Source: Archaeoglobus sp. UBA234
Lineage (GTDB): Archaea > Halobacteriota > Archaeoglobi > Archaeoglobales > Archaeoglobaceae
Direction of reading: 5' to 3'
DNA: 64,000 nt
NCBI GenBank assembly: GCA_002494625.1
Contig: DACH01000005.1
Location: forward strand, 349,280 to 413,279
Shown here: piece by piece, positions 17,001-25,528 of the stretch
How the letters are laid out: every line of letters starts with the position of its first letter
Numbering within the stretch: position 1 is the stretch's first letter
The notes under the pieces: generated by a model
What the model was told of the DNA's origin: nothing
Databases searched by the model: none
The model's input: only the letters and a program-made list of their open reading frames with translations
Translations under genes and position numbers: made by a program

Positions 17001-19114
17001 TTGTTTTTGGCAAGAATCTCTCCGTTCTCAGCGCTGATCTCATACTCTACATCAAACAAAACCGGAATTAGACCGAGAATCTTCCCTGTTCTCTCAGCAG
17101 AAACTCTGTATTTTGGCTCATCCTCATCGACCAATCTTATTTCCTTAACCGGACCAATCTTTTCAGAAACTTCTGACGGTAATATCCTTATTGGCTTTTT
17201 ACTGTTCATTGCAATAAGGGTTTTATTTGCATAAAACAACTCAACCTTGCCCTTTGCAGATACACCTTCTGCCTCTATAACCACCTCTTCTCCCGGTTTG
17301 ACATAAACTTCCCTCTCTCCAACCTCTATTCTGATCGGTTTAGCCTCTGTCTTTACATCATCTAAGTATACTCCCTCCTTAGTCACTTTGACCTCTTTCA
17401 CTATCCCTGTATTTCTTAGGTCAATCTCATTGAGTTCTTCTACCAGTTTCGATATCAATTCATCTTTTTCTTTTTCTACCTCCTGGAGTCTATCATCAAT
17501 TTCTTTTGCAGAAGATCTCTCTATTATATTCTGGATTTTAGATTTGTAGACTTCTTCAGCCTCAATCAGAGAGTTCACTCTTTCTTCAACCAATTTCTGA
17601 CTTGCACACTCTTCACGCAGACGAATGATTTCCTCTTCAACCTCTTTGAGCTTCTTGCTAAGTTCTTCAGCTTCTCCTTTGTTAGCCGTGGAAATCTTCT
17701 CGTTAAGCACACTCTCTACTTTCATCATGGTAGAGAGCATTAAACATGGGGATTCATGGTAGCTCCCAGTGCTCATGCATGAAGTCTCTGCCTTTTCAAT
17801 CCTCTTTTCAAGAAATAGTTTCTCTCTCTGAATCTCTTCAAGAGCAGTCTTTTCCACTTTGCCAGAAGAAACAAGCTCTTTCATCCTCATTTCTTTCTCT
17901 AACAGATTGTTGTAACTTTCCTTCAGGTTTTCAAGTTCTTCGCAGATATTTATTTCAGTTTTCTCAGATTCTGTTTCTTCTGGTTTTTTAATGCATTTCT
18001 CATATTCTTTTTTCAGCTCGCTGATCTCAGCACTTATTTTCTCCTTTTTCTCTTCCGATTTTGCCTCTATTAACTCTTCACTCAATGAAACAAGCTTATT
18101 CCTTAAACTCTGACAGATGGTAAGTTCAATTACAGACTCCTCAACCTGACCTTTCTTCTTACATTCGAATTCAACCAGATTGTTATACCTCTCTTTACAG
18201 ATTTCCTCATCAACCCCCTGATTCAAGCAGGTTTCTTCGATGACCTTTCTCATTTTTTCTTCACAGGGTACCTCAGATTCTTCAGATTTTGTCTCACTTT
18301 CACCAGATTTGCATGCAGTCCCCTCATCATTACAGCCCTGCTCACAGACTATTTTGTATTTGTAGTCACATTCAAGCGTCCATTCATTGAATGAACCATC
18401 TTTCCAGAAAGTACCATCACTACAGTAATCGGGACAGCTCACATTTTCAGGTATTTTACATGTCATCCCCTCATCATCACAACCGTATTTACAGAATCTT
18501 TTTCCTGAGTAATCGCATTTTTCTGTTTCTGCGTTGAATTTTCCACCATAATAATGCCATCCGTTCTCACAGTAATCTGGACAGTCTGTTAGCGATTCAT
18601 TAAAAACACATCTCCCCTCTTCACACCAGTAACCTGCAGGACATTTGTAATAATAGGAGTGAACTCTGCCCTCTTCATCACACTGCTCCTCAATCACCCA
18701 TTGTCCTGAATTCTTAGGAGCACCGCCATCGTAATCCGTGCATGAGTCGGAATTGGATATTATGATTTCCTTATTATAATCCCATCCTGTTGTTGTGCCT
18801 TTTATGTAAATATTAGCACCATCAGAGTCAGTACAAACAGCTCTCTCCTCACAGGTTGTCAGCCAAATAGTGGAACCATCACAGGAACTATACCATCCTT
18901 CACTCCTAGTTCCAATTTCCTTACAAACTGCCTCACATCTACCACATGAGTCGTATTTAATTAGCTTTCCACTGCATGAATCATACCATCCTTCACTCCT
19001 AGTTCCAATCTTATCGCAGATCGGCTTACATGTCTCAGCACTAACAACTCCCACCAGCAAAGGAAAAATTAGGGTTATGAAAAGTAATTCTTTTCTGGTC
19101 ATAGTGACCACCAT
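14036..19114 (-). CDS. Giant secreted Cys-rich / coiled-coil protein (1692 aa)
   Basis: I do not recognise a family for the whole protein. A signal peptide (MTRKELLFITLIFPLLVGVVSA) precedes two ~31-residue repeats built on IGTRSEGWY.SC, a Cys-rich stretch, and two ~45-residue repeats built on CPDYC...C...C..GC.DEG..CK. Residues about 290-570 are a long Glu/Lys coiled coil with scattered cysteines. A beta-rich part (IRIEVGEREVYVKPGEE, EPKYRVSAERTGKILGLIPV) is followed by a Pro/Glu linker (NPMPSPAPAKSSEEEVHEQQ) and about 900 further residues with alpha/beta segments. No C-terminal anchor helix is seen, so it is probably secreted or surface-bound through partners. Expected disulfides fit an extracellular hyperthermophile protein. 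Flanked by decayed mobile and amidase genes. Confidence 0.85.
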   Translation of the reverse strand: MVVTMTRKELLFITLIFPLLVGVVSAETCKPICDKIGTRSEGWYDSCSGKLIKYDSCGRCEAVCKEIGTRSEGWYSSCDGSTIWLTTCEERAVCTDSDGANIYIKGTTTGWDYNKEIIISNSDSCTDYDGGAPKNSGQWVIEEQCDEEGRVHSYYYKCPAGYWCEEGRCVFNESLTDCPDYCENGWHYYGGKFNAETEKCDYSGKRFCKYGCDDEGMTCKIPENVSCPDYCSDGTFWKDGSFNEWTLECDYKYKIVCEQGCNDEGTACKSGESETKSEESEVPCEEKMRKVIEETCLNQGVDEEICKERYNNLVEFECKKKGQVEESVIELTICQSLRNKLVSLSEELIEAKSEEKKEKISAEISELKKEYEKCIKKPEETESEKTEINICEELENLKESYNNLLEKEMRMKELVSSGKVEKTALEEIQREKLFLEKRIEKAETSCMSTGSYHESPCLMLSTMMKVESVLNEKISTANKGEAEELSKKLKEVEEEIIRLREECASQKLVEERVNSLIEAEEVYKSKIQNIIERSSAKEIDDRLQEVEKEKDELISKLVEELNEIDLRNTGIVKEVKVTKEGVYLDDVKTEAKPIRIEVGEREVYVKPGEEVVIEAEGVSAKGKVELFYANKTLIAMNSKKPIRILPSEVSEKIGPVKEIRLVDEDEPKYRVSAERTGKILGLIPVLFDVEYEISAENGEILAKNKPWWTIFVFGESNPMPSPAPAKSSEEEVHEQQEGGEGAEEFSESPKKYNCTIPLGELDFPYYGDTPQQGLMTKEDKFVHKSVAVNIFSNNDIFDAGDFLGYFESSTLFFSLVNKTGFSPESLIKLAKNAELQCTFGKEEMSSNDIILLNAMGFDSLYMLSKIDNSDSEEINKIYIEALRYEMQKYAYAMGLSKRGDYVIPPEEKIKKWAEKAKEREPIIKTEKENEDVVIFGDGSTWQESDEDENAPGIESTYEEGCFKPVDIENNMITLEGQNVLLAKSIKMDKGEIAKVSIKIVAEPLDIKFPYLVVKISSTTKEDSIYLDVSETDHTFYFFNNQWCSSEPGVFCSISDNYKITITNIDDFNVEDIQICVEKVNSETIKLGKTQLYYSENPFHYFKFYIPKDNGLDLYIYNYPNYFYPKLPVIWLYGENVGNIYLEDTENYSISKMPPNSNGRWFILAGKIEFVRDVEEYINNENLLPIFKASEEIGGHTEIFFFSDVERKYYYIGTIPYSLLSEDSEPSEFWEGEIESYAETMLLDSEGNVIHSFGMSYPFFQYREAEDNGKKEYPLIRPYMPVTAFEIEDGKLYIPESVSEVSSFTVDYNVYEDDNKILEVLNPLNWFDIASSLITAYISYTKCIGALSLADCVGMVCDALDAVAEIAKVISADEDDNFGTAQIRLEAINYEEQLINETYLIEGADNGKEVDWYDYVAEAANVCSGIVDTVKMVSGGITDVTKLKDKLAEGDIEMKDIATLNKKYKSYEKTYKKTVNKFKWDVKGEGPSGRFHKEIYSVDEVSSIPIIEKIEVSIDSVHVLNDRDGDWSGMGDLYMWTFVGTVGGNYLNDLDEWSKGNLINTNELIFSSVDAWRIPWTGTTDVDTGSTWNIGETILRKKAMNDDGEHLAGIYIEVTIFDDDTFEDDEVAVLSKWIPTEKIIENCKYDPSEKRCTYHAQEYIYTRLGINKDDWVEKGHPGAEIDYTIVLYLTKDL

Positions 19115-19438
19115 GGAATTTTTTTAAAGCATCTAACAAAATTATAAGATCATATAAAAATCTTATGATAATCTTAATGATAATGATAACTGACATTTTG
19201 ACTTTTGTAGCTTTGATTTCTTCTATTAGTTGGCTTAGTACGGGTTGCATAATTTGTATTTCTCTTAATTATTTTTTGTTATTTTGACACTACCACCCAG
19301 GTGATATTGAATTATATTTTATGATATGGTATCGAGTCTCTACTTATTAACATATATATCTTTATTCGACTATTTTTAATTATATTTGATTAAAAACTTC
19401 GAAAAACTTAAATATTTAATAATGTCTTAAATCCTTCT
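19115..19438. other. AT-rich intergenic region with promoter signals
   Basis: About 320 bp without a supportable gene. It is strongly AT-rich. A TATA-like CTTAAATATTT near 19407-19418 precedes the broken amidase gene on the plus strand, and ATATAAAAATCTTAT-like sequence near 19150 could serve the giant gene on the minus strand. A 69-codon minus-strand frame (19041-19250) overlapping the giant gene start has no ribosome site or recognisable domain and was not accepted. Confidence 0.5.
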
Positions 19439-19683
19439 ATGGTGTAGAGAATATTTCTGATAGCTTTTACAGCCATTCTGGCTGTTTGCCCTGTATCTTT
19501 GGAGGGAAGGAAGTTTACGGAAACAGCTACTACTGCAGTGAACTCATATGGGCAGCATACCTCGTTGCAAGAGGTCTAGATATTGACCAGCATCTATGAT
19601 ATTACTGGAAATACGGCTTCAATGTAACTCCTCAGGAGATTGCAGATGATGGGGATACTTGTCAGGTAGCCTACTCTTCGTGA
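19439..19683 (+). pseudogene. Broken YiiX/NlpC-type (permuted papain-like) amidase
   Basis: The frame opens ATG GTG TAG, then continues as a signal-peptide-like RIFLIAFTAILAVCPVSLEG. A frame shift later the plus strand reads FGGKEVYGNSYYCSELIWAAYL, VARGLDIDQHL*YYWKYGFNVTPQEIADDGDTCQVAYSS. YYCSELIWAAY and VTPQEI with the following spacing are the C-terminal catalytic-Cys region of YiiX-like permuted papain amidases. The N-terminal catalytic half is missing, there is an early TAG, a frameshift, and an in-frame TGA at 19597-19599. It is a deletion remnant of an exported amidase gene. Confidence 0.72.
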
Positions 19684-19700
19684 ATTTCTATCTACCTTCT

Positions 19701-20768
19701 TTAAACCACCCAGTCTTTCAGGTTTATACTATTTCCTTTCAGTTTGGTAACAAAAACCCGTGCAACCGCAATCAGACACAGCATTGTCCAGAGGGGGGAG
19801 TAGAAGAAGTAGTATATGGGTAGCAACGACAGATCTATCGAAGAGTGTGTTTTCTTAGATAGTATTATGATTGTGGTACTCCATATTGAAAAGGAAATGA
19901 GAATTGAGAAGAGATTGGTTGCAGTATGAAATTCGAAGACTGAGAGCATCAGGATTGATAGCAATTTTGGGGGAAGTGACAGGAAGGGTAGTATAAGGTA
20001 TAGCAGCTTTAGGGCGTATCTATCGAATATAATCCCAGCAAACATTCCCACAATAGCGGGATAGAACATAAAAAGATAGGGAAGCCATAATCTGGGTTTT
20101 TTAGTAATTTCTCTAAAATTCTCTATGATAACTTCTGCACCACCAAGACTCCACCTTTCTCTCTGGATAAACCATTCTTTTATGTCTGTTGGGGCTCTCG
20201 TAATGGCAATACCCCCCACACCAACCCTGTAGCCACCAAGTCCAAGTCTTATGCCGAGATCAGTATCCTCATTTATCTTTTTTCTGAATCCCTCAAGTTT
20301 TCTCAGCACATCTTTTCTTATGATGAAAGCAGCACCATTTATACTCAGGCATGATTGGAAAATTGATGCAAGTCTTGAGGTCAGGTACATGTTGAAGTAA
20401 TCAATTCCAATAAGTCTCTCAAGGAAATTAGATCCGTTTATTTCTTTCCTGATTTCTACTGCGTCGAATTCTTCAAGCCTTTTCAGATCTCCAGAATCAA
20501 GTTCGATCAGCTTGGTATCAGAGTCCACGAAGAGAATGTAATCCCCTTCGGCAAAACATACAGCATCGTTGAGTGCCTTCCATTTTCCTCTTCTTTTCTG
20601 ACTGAAGCATGTTTTTATTCCGTATTTCTCAGTAATATGCAGGCAATCTTCATCAGGTTCATCAACAGCGGTTATAATCTCAAAACCCCTCTTTTTCAAA
20701 AATTTTATGTTCTCCTCGAGGTAGCCTGCTTTTCTATGTGCAACAATCACTGCAGTTTTCTTTAGCAT
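19701..20768 (-). CDS. Membrane-bound family 2 glycosyltransferase
   Basis: 355-residue processive-type GT2. The N-terminal GT-A domain shows VIVAHRKAGYLEENI, the Asp pair FVDSDTKL that binds the sugar nucleotide and metal, the catalytic NEDTDLGIRL and the QRERW motif (IQRERWSLGG) typical of hyaluronan/cellulose-synthase-like enzymes. Four or five C-terminal transmembrane helices follow from about residue 230. It probably polymerises or exports a surface polysaccharide or glycosylates a lipid carrier; the substrate is unknown. It stands near the giant secreted protein and the remnant amidase, suggesting a surface-related accessory region. ATG 20768 has only a weak ribosome site. Confidence 0.87.
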   Translation of the reverse strand: MLKKTAVIVAHRKAGYLEENIKFLKKRGFEIITAVDEPDEDCLHITEKYGIKTCFSQKRRGKWKALNDAVCFAEGDYILFVDSDTKLIELDSGDLKRLEEFDAVEIRKEINGSNFLERLIGIDYFNMYLTSRLASIFQSCLSINGAAFIIRKDVLRKLEGFRKKINEDTDLGIRLGLGGYRVGVGGIAITRAPTDIKEWFIQRERWSLGGAEVIIENFREITKKPRLWLPYLFMFYPAIVGMFAGIIFDRYALKLLYLILPFLSLPPKLLSILMLSVFEFHTATNLFSILISFSIWSTTIIILSKKTHSSIDLSLLPIYYFFYSPLWTMLCLIAVARVFVTKLKGNSINLKDWVV

Positions 20769-20902
20769 TCTTCTATTTCTTTACAGCAATGAAAATAAAA
20801 ATCTTATTGGTTTGTTACGAAATACAGAATCGTCTGCAGGTTTTAAATGATTAATGAATATTTATTTTTGCCTTAAAACCAGATTAACTGGTTCTGAATA
20901 TA

Positions 20903-21382
20903 TTAAATATAATAGCTGGTTTCCGGATGTCTGTCGAATTCGTGCTGGACGTTCCATATTATGTAAAGCTTGCATTTGAAAAGCTCCCTCAGGCCATGTA
21001 TTACTGTGCTCTTGCTCAGCTCATCTTCGAACACAGGGAGTGAGAACTCCACCTTCTGGAGGTTGAAAGAGTCGGGTAAAAATCTGAAATCTGCTTTTCT
21101 GAATATCAGATCCATTTTCCATCTGTGGATGAGCTTCCTTTTCTTTTCCTCGGTCAGTGAGTTGAACGCCCTGAAATGGTTCTCTGAAAGGACGATTCCC
21201 GTTATCAGAAGGACGATTCTTCTGTCTTTTGGCTTCAGAACATCTGAAACCTGATTGGATTTCTGGGGAAACTCAACCACATAGTGCCAGTCAGCCATCT
21301 CATCTGGAACTTCTTTCCTCATAAGCCCTTCCTCGATTAACCAGTCTTTTACTTTTGAGAATTTGTCTTCTGTGAGATCCAT
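20903..21382 (-). CDS. DUF2299-like archaeal protein
   Basis: 159 residues resembling the archaeal DUF2299 family: helix VKDWLIEEGLMRKEVPDEMADWHYVVEFP, then IVLLITGIVLSENHFRAFNSLTEEKKRKLIHRWKMDL. Function unknown; the fold is predicted to be a small alpha/beta domain similar to type III chaperone-like proteins, by family memory only. I start at ATG 21382; an upstream start at 21451 would overlap the divergent oxidase gene. The roughly 50 bp between the two divergent genes is AT-rich and probably holds both promoters. Confidence 0.65.
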   Translation of the reverse strand: MDLTEDKFSKVKDWLIEEGLMRKEVPDEMADWHYVVEFPQKSNQVSDVLKPKDRRIVLLITGIVLSENHFRAFNSLTEEKKRKLIHRWKMDLIFRKADFRFLPDSFNLQKVEFSLPVFEDELSKSTVIHGLRELFKCKLYIIWNVQHEFDRHPETSYYI

Positions 21383-21433
21383 GTTCAGAAAAATTTCAGA
21401 AGAATAAAATAGTTTTTCCCCTTTTATTGAATC

Positions 21434-22840
21434 ATGTATCAGGTTATTCATGAGTCAAAGTATTCAGAGAAAGTAAGAGAAGCTATTCCCGAGCTTAAAA
21501 AAGTTCTTGGAAAGAGACTGTCTGTGGATGTAGCAGACAGAATAGCATACTGCAAAGACTATAATCCTCTGCACCTTCGCCATTTACTCAATGGAAAAAT
21601 TCCAGCTCTCCCTGATGCTGTAGTTTTTCCAGCAAGTGTAGAGGAAGTGGCTGAGGTCATCAGAATTGCGAATTCTTATTCAGTTCCCCTCTATGTATTT
21701 GGTGGTGGAAGTGGAGTTATTGATGGTAGCACACCTTACTGTGGGGGTATAGTTCTCTCAACTCTTTCGCTTGACGAAATATCGATTGACGAGGAAAGAA
21801 TGCAGGTCAAAGCAGGAGCAGGAGTTGTGGGAGGAAAACTCGAATATGTTCTGAATCATAAAGGCTACACTCTCCGTCACTCTCCTCAGAGCCTTTACTG
21901 CTCTACTGTGGGTGGATGGGTTGCTACCAGAGCAAGTGGGCAGTTTTCCACAAGATATGGAAACATAGAGGATATTATTGTCTCTTTAACCGTTGTAACT
22001 CCATCTGGTGAGGTTATTGAAGCTAAGAATCTTCCAAGAAAAGCGTCGATTGACATCAAGAGCATTTACATTGGGAGCGAAGGTCTTTTTGGAGTCATCT
22101 GTGATGCAACTCTGAGAATGAGAAAACTTCCGGAAAAGCAGTACAAGATGGCTTTCAGATATGACTCGATGGATGATGCTGTGGAAGATGCAAGAAACCT
22201 CATGCAGTCTCTTAAACCGGCTCTTTTGAGAATTTTTGACAAACTTGAAACGATGAAAAATTTCAGCATAGATGGTGTGGTTACGATAGTGATGGTGGAA
22301 GGAGAAAGTGCGGAGAGGGAGATGGAGTTTATAGAAACCAAGCTGAAAGGGGAGAAACTGGGGGAAAAACCGGTTGAGATATGGCTTGAGGAGAGATTCA
22401 ATGTTTCAGACATCAGCAGATTTGTTCCTATGGGGATTATTTTTGATACGATTGAGGTATCGTGCTTCTGGAAAAATGCGATGGATGTTTACAGAAGCAT
22501 TCTGAAGGCAATAAGAGGGGTAGAGGGAACACTTCTTGCCTCCTGTCATGCCTCGCATTTCTATGAGGATGGGTTGTGCTTTTACTTCACATTTGCAGGA
22601 GTTTCAGGGGATTATGAGGGATATTATAGAAGTGTATGGGAGGCTGCAATGAAAACAGCCCTTCTGAAGGGGGCATCACTGAGTCACCATCACGGGATAG
22701 GGGGTCTCAGAGCAAAATGGCTTAAAGAGGAATTTCTTGGCTTCTATTCGATTTTCAGAGATTTAAAAATGTTTTTTGATTCGAAAAATATTATGAACAG
22801 GGGAACAGTTCTCGGGAATGAGTGCAGGAAGGGTGACTAA
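21434..22840 (+). CDS. FAD-linked oxidase, alkylglycerone-phosphate-synthase-like
   Basis: 468 residues of the VAO/PCMH flavoprotein fold. FAD-binding domain: LPDAVVFPASVEEVAEVIRIA, PLYVFGGGSGV, HSPQSLYCSTVGGWVATRASG, YGNIEDIIVSLTVVTPSGEV, IGSEGLFGVI. The C-terminal cap has the His418-His419-His420 triad in SHHHGIGGLRAKWL, where lactate/glycolate oxidases normally have GEHGIG; HHHG, and FYEDGLCFYFTF before it, are features of alkylglycerone phosphate synthase (AGPS). The next gene is a GlcF-like Fe-S partner, which AGPS lacks, so a dehydrogenase acting on a glycerol-phosphate-like or hydroxy-acid substrate and feeding electrons to the membrane is more likely than ether-lipid synthesis. Substrate unknown. 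Confidence 0.85.
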   Translation: MYQVIHESKYSEKVREAIPELKKVLGKRLSVDVADRIAYCKDYNPLHLRHLLNGKIPALPDAVVFPASVEEVAEVIRIANSYSVPLYVFGGGSGVIDGSTPYCGGIVLSTLSLDEISIDEERMQVKAGAGVVGGKLEYVLNHKGYTLRHSPQSLYCSTVGGWVATRASGQFSTRYGNIEDIIVSLTVVTPSGEVIEAKNLPRKASIDIKSIYIGSEGLFGVICDATLRMRKLPEKQYKMAFRYDSMDDAVEDARNLMQSLKPALLRIFDKLETMKNFSIDGVVTIVMVEGESAEREMEFIETKLKGEKLGEKPVEIWLEERFNVSDISRFVPMGIIFDTIEVSCFWKNAMDVYRSILKAIRGVEGTLLASCHASHFYEDGLCFYFTFAGVSGDYEGYYRSVWEAAMKTALLKGASLSHHHGIGGLRAKWLKEEFLGFYSIFRDLKMFFDSKNIMNRGTVLGNECRKGD

Positions 22841-22841
22841 T

Positions 22842-23909
22842 ATGAACTGGAAATGGTTACTTCAAGCAACATCCTCTTCATCCTTGAAAACAAAGCTCTC
22901 ACTCATCAGAGAATCTCTTCCAAAGCTTGGAAAGGCTGATGACACTATCAGATGTATGGTGTGCCCGAATATGTGTTTGCATGCATGTCCGGTTTTTGAT
23001 GTTGAGCGAAGACTTACAGTTTCGCCTTCTATCAAATCCCGGCTGGCTTTTCTTGCACCATCTGAAGCTGGCGATAATCTCTGGAGGTGTGTTCCCTGCG
23101 ATGCGTGCAGGGAAAGTTGTCCCATGAATATAAGCGTAAATGAAAATCTTAGGAGAGAAAGAGAGCTTCTATGTGGAGGTAATACTGAGCCAGAAGCTGT
23201 TAAAAAAGCCTTTGTTTCACATGAGATGAGGATCAAGGAAATAAAGAAAAATTTTGACTATGAGGAAAGAGAAGGTAAACTTCTTTATTTTCCGGGCTGT
23301 AAAACTCTTGAAGTTCCGGAAATTGTCAGAGCCACTGTAAAAATCCTGAATCATTTGAGACTGGATTACGCCCTCAAAAAGGACATTCTTTGCTGTGGAG
23401 CGTACCTTCGAGAACTCGGGTATCTTTCACAGTATAGAGAACATATTGCAGCAATGAAAGACCTGAAAGGCTACGAGGGTGTGATAAGTAACTGTCCTCA
23501 CTGTGTTCAGGTTCTACAGGAGGATTATGGAATTAGGGCTGTGCATATTTCGAAGGTAATTGCAGACAGCTTACCTTCTTTTAACTTTGAAAGGGTGAGT
23601 GGTAGGGTGGTTTATCATGATCCATGTATTCTCTCCAGAAAGCTTGGAATTTATGATGAACCAAGGACAATACTGAGAAAGTTTGGATTTGAAATTTCTG
23701 AGCCAGTTCACAGCAAAAGGAATACATACTGTTGTGGATTTGGTGGAGTCTATCCTTATATCGATATTTCCTCAGCAACTTTAATGGCTGAGAAAAGGAA
23801 AAATGAACTTGCTGAGCAATCACACACGATCCTGACATTCTGCCCTTCGTGCAGAAGGGCTCTCTCTGCCAAGGATGTGACCGAGTTAATAGCTGAATGG
23901 CTTGGTTGA
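22842..23909 (+). CDS. GlcF/HdrD-like iron-sulfur oxidoreductase subunit
   Basis: 355 residues: two [4Fe-4S] ferredoxin motifs (CMVCPNMCLHACPV and CVPCDACRESCPMN) followed by two CCG domains (ILCCGAYLRELG; TYCCGFGGVYPYID) of the type found in GlcF, heterodisulfide reductase HdrB/D and lactate dehydrogenase Fe-S subunits. It should take electrons from the preceding flavoprotein and pass them to quinone or heterodisulfide chemistry. ATG 22842 is chosen because AAGGGTGA sits six bases upstream and the oxidase stop is at 22840; a start at 22818 would overlap the oxidase gene. It ends with a GTGGTC...GACCAC inverted repeat at 23919-23939. Confidence 0.9.
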   Translation: MNWKWLLQATSSSSLKTKLSLIRESLPKLGKADDTIRCMVCPNMCLHACPVFDVERRLTVSPSIKSRLAFLAPSEAGDNLWRCVPCDACRESCPMNISVNENLRRERELLCGGNTEPEAVKKAFVSHEMRIKEIKKNFDYEEREGKLLYFPGCKTLEVPEIVRATVKILNHLRLDYALKKDILCCGAYLRELGYLSQYREHIAAMKDLKGYEGVISNCPHCVQVLQEDYGIRAVHISKVIADSLPSFNFERVSGRVVYHDPCILSRKLGIYDEPRTILRKFGFEISEPVHSKRNTYCCGFGGVYPYIDISSATLMAEKRKNELAEQSHTILTFCPSCRRALSAKDVTELIAEWLG

Positions 23910-23985
23910 GGGAGATAGTGGTCATGAAATAAAGACCACCATGGAATTTCAATAGTTATTTATTTCATTGATTTAATTTGATTTG

Positions 23986-25470
23986 ATGCGAACCTGTGTT
24001 ATAGATATTGGATCGACGAGTGTTAGGGCCGTTGTTTATGAAAACATGAGTATCGTAGATTTTGAAGCTGAACCTCTTAAGAGATACTATCCAGAGCCGG
24101 GTTTTGTTGAGCTTGATCCTGAAGAAATTTTCGTGAAAGGAAAAAATCTCCTCGACAGGATGCTTGAAAGATACAAGGTTGATGCCATTTCTATAACGAA
24201 TCAGAGAACAACCTCAGTTTTATGGGATTCGAAAAAATCTAAGAGCATCTTTCCAGCTCTCACATGGCAGGATATTAGAGCAAAGCCCGTTGCTGAATCT
24301 CTGAATAAACTCTGGCTCATAAAGTTTGGTAAAGCCATAGGAAAGATAGCAACACTCCTCTATCTCACAATCCCGTCGTTAAGGAACAGGAAGAGGATCA
24401 AGTATCTTGTTACCATATCAAAACTCTCATTCAAACCAAATCATGCGAGTGTCCATCTGATGTGGATGCTTCAAAATCTCAAAAACAGAAATATGGATAA
24501 CCTTCGATTCGGGACAATAGACTCCTGGTTTATCTACAGGCTTTGTGGTGAACACCTGACAGATTACACCAATGCAAGTGCCACAGGAATTTATGACATA
24601 TTCTTCGACAAGTGGAGCGAGAATATCCTTAAAATCATAGGTTTTCCCGAGGAAAATCTACCGGAGGTAAAGGAGTCTGATTCCTTCTTTGGAGAGTACA
24701 GAAAAATTCCAATTGCATCTGTTGTAGCTGATCAGCAGGCATCTCTCTTCTCTCTCTGCTGTTTCGAGAAGGGGATGGTAAAATGCACTAACGGGACAGG
24801 AACATTCGTTGATATTAATGTCGGTGAAGAACCAAAAGCGTCCCTTTCTGGTTTGATACCGATGGTGGGTATAAGATTGAGAAATTTGAGGAGGTACATT
24901 CTTGAGGGGTATGTCAGCTTCAGTGGTTCCTCTATTGAGTGGATAAAGAGTCTTGGCCTTCTTGAAACTCCTGAGGAGTCCTATAGACTTGCGGAAATGT
25001 CTGAGGATGAGAATCTCCTTCTTGTGCCTTCATTTACTGGACTGGGAACTCCTTATTATACAGAATCACCTGGGGTGCTGTGGGGTATCTCAAACAAAAC
25101 ATCCAAGGAAGATATTGTAAAGGCTCTTCTGGAGTCCATAGCTTTCAGGATTTCTGAAATAGTATCTCTGATGGATAGAGAAGTTAGTTTGAGTATCAGA
25201 GAGATAAGGATGGATGGAAAAATGAGCTCAAATGATTTTCTGCTTCAGAGGGTTGCAGACACAACAGGATTGAAAGTTGTGAGAAGCAGGTATCTCGAAG
25301 GTTCCTCCTTTGGAGCACATTTGATAGCCGGTTTATCAACAGGGGAATGGAAGCTTAATGAGTTGAAGTTCCTCGGTGAAAATACCTTTGAGAGAAAAAA
25401 GGATGTCACTGAGAAGTTCAATAGATGGCTCAGGCTTCTCAACGAAACCATAAAGAAAGGCTGGATTTAG
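23986..25470 (+). CDS. FGGY-family carbohydrate kinase, glycerol-kinase-like
   Basis: 494-residue ASKHA-fold sugar/polyol kinase. Phosphate-1 loop VIDIGSTSVRAVVYE; ITNQRTTSVLWDSKKSK and FPALTWQDIRA resemble the glycerol kinase NQRET..VWD and WQD.R motifs; CTNGTGTFVDINVGE is the phosphate-2 loop; DGKMSSNDFLLQRVADTTGLKVVRS and EGSSFGAHLIAGLSTGEW the adenosine region. Glycerol is the best guess from motif likeness and from the flanking AGPS-like/GlcF-like dehydrogenase, but the first Asp-x-Gly loop lacks the usual QGTTS, so another polyol is possible. A TATA-like TTATTTAT about 25 bp before ATG 23986 suggests a leaderless mRNA. Confidence 0.87.
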   Translation: MRTCVIDIGSTSVRAVVYENMSIVDFEAEPLKRYYPEPGFVELDPEEIFVKGKNLLDRMLERYKVDAISITNQRTTSVLWDSKKSKSIFPALTWQDIRAKPVAESLNKLWLIKFGKAIGKIATLLYLTIPSLRNRKRIKYLVTISKLSFKPNHASVHLMWMLQNLKNRNMDNLRFGTIDSWFIYRLCGEHLTDYTNASATGIYDIFFDKWSENILKIIGFPEENLPEVKESDSFFGEYRKIPIASVVADQQASLFSLCCFEKGMVKCTNGTGTFVDINVGEEPKASLSGLIPMVGIRLRNLRRYILEGYVSFSGSSIEWIKSLGLLETPEESYRLAEMSEDENLLLVPSFTGLGTPYYTESPGVLWGISNKTSKEDIVKALLESIAFRISEIVSLMDREVSLSIREIRMDGKMSSNDFLLQRVADTTGLKVVRSRYLEGSSFGAHLIAGLSTGEWKLNELKFLGENTFERKKDVTEKFNRWLRLLNETIKKGWI

Positions 25471-25528
25471 TCATAAATTATGCACAATTGATAGACTAAA
25501 CAATTTATACTCTCTAAATAAAGTTCTG

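Noticed and set aside
19041..19250. A 69-codon minus-strand frame across the giant gene start
   Set aside because: Ile/Lys-rich low-complexity sequence in AT-rich DNA without ribosome site; likely chance.
19107..23949. 16-nt direct match GACCACCATGGAATTT at about 19107 and 23934
   Set aside because: Roughly half such a match is expected by chance in 64 kb, the flanks differ, and no element boundary is visible.
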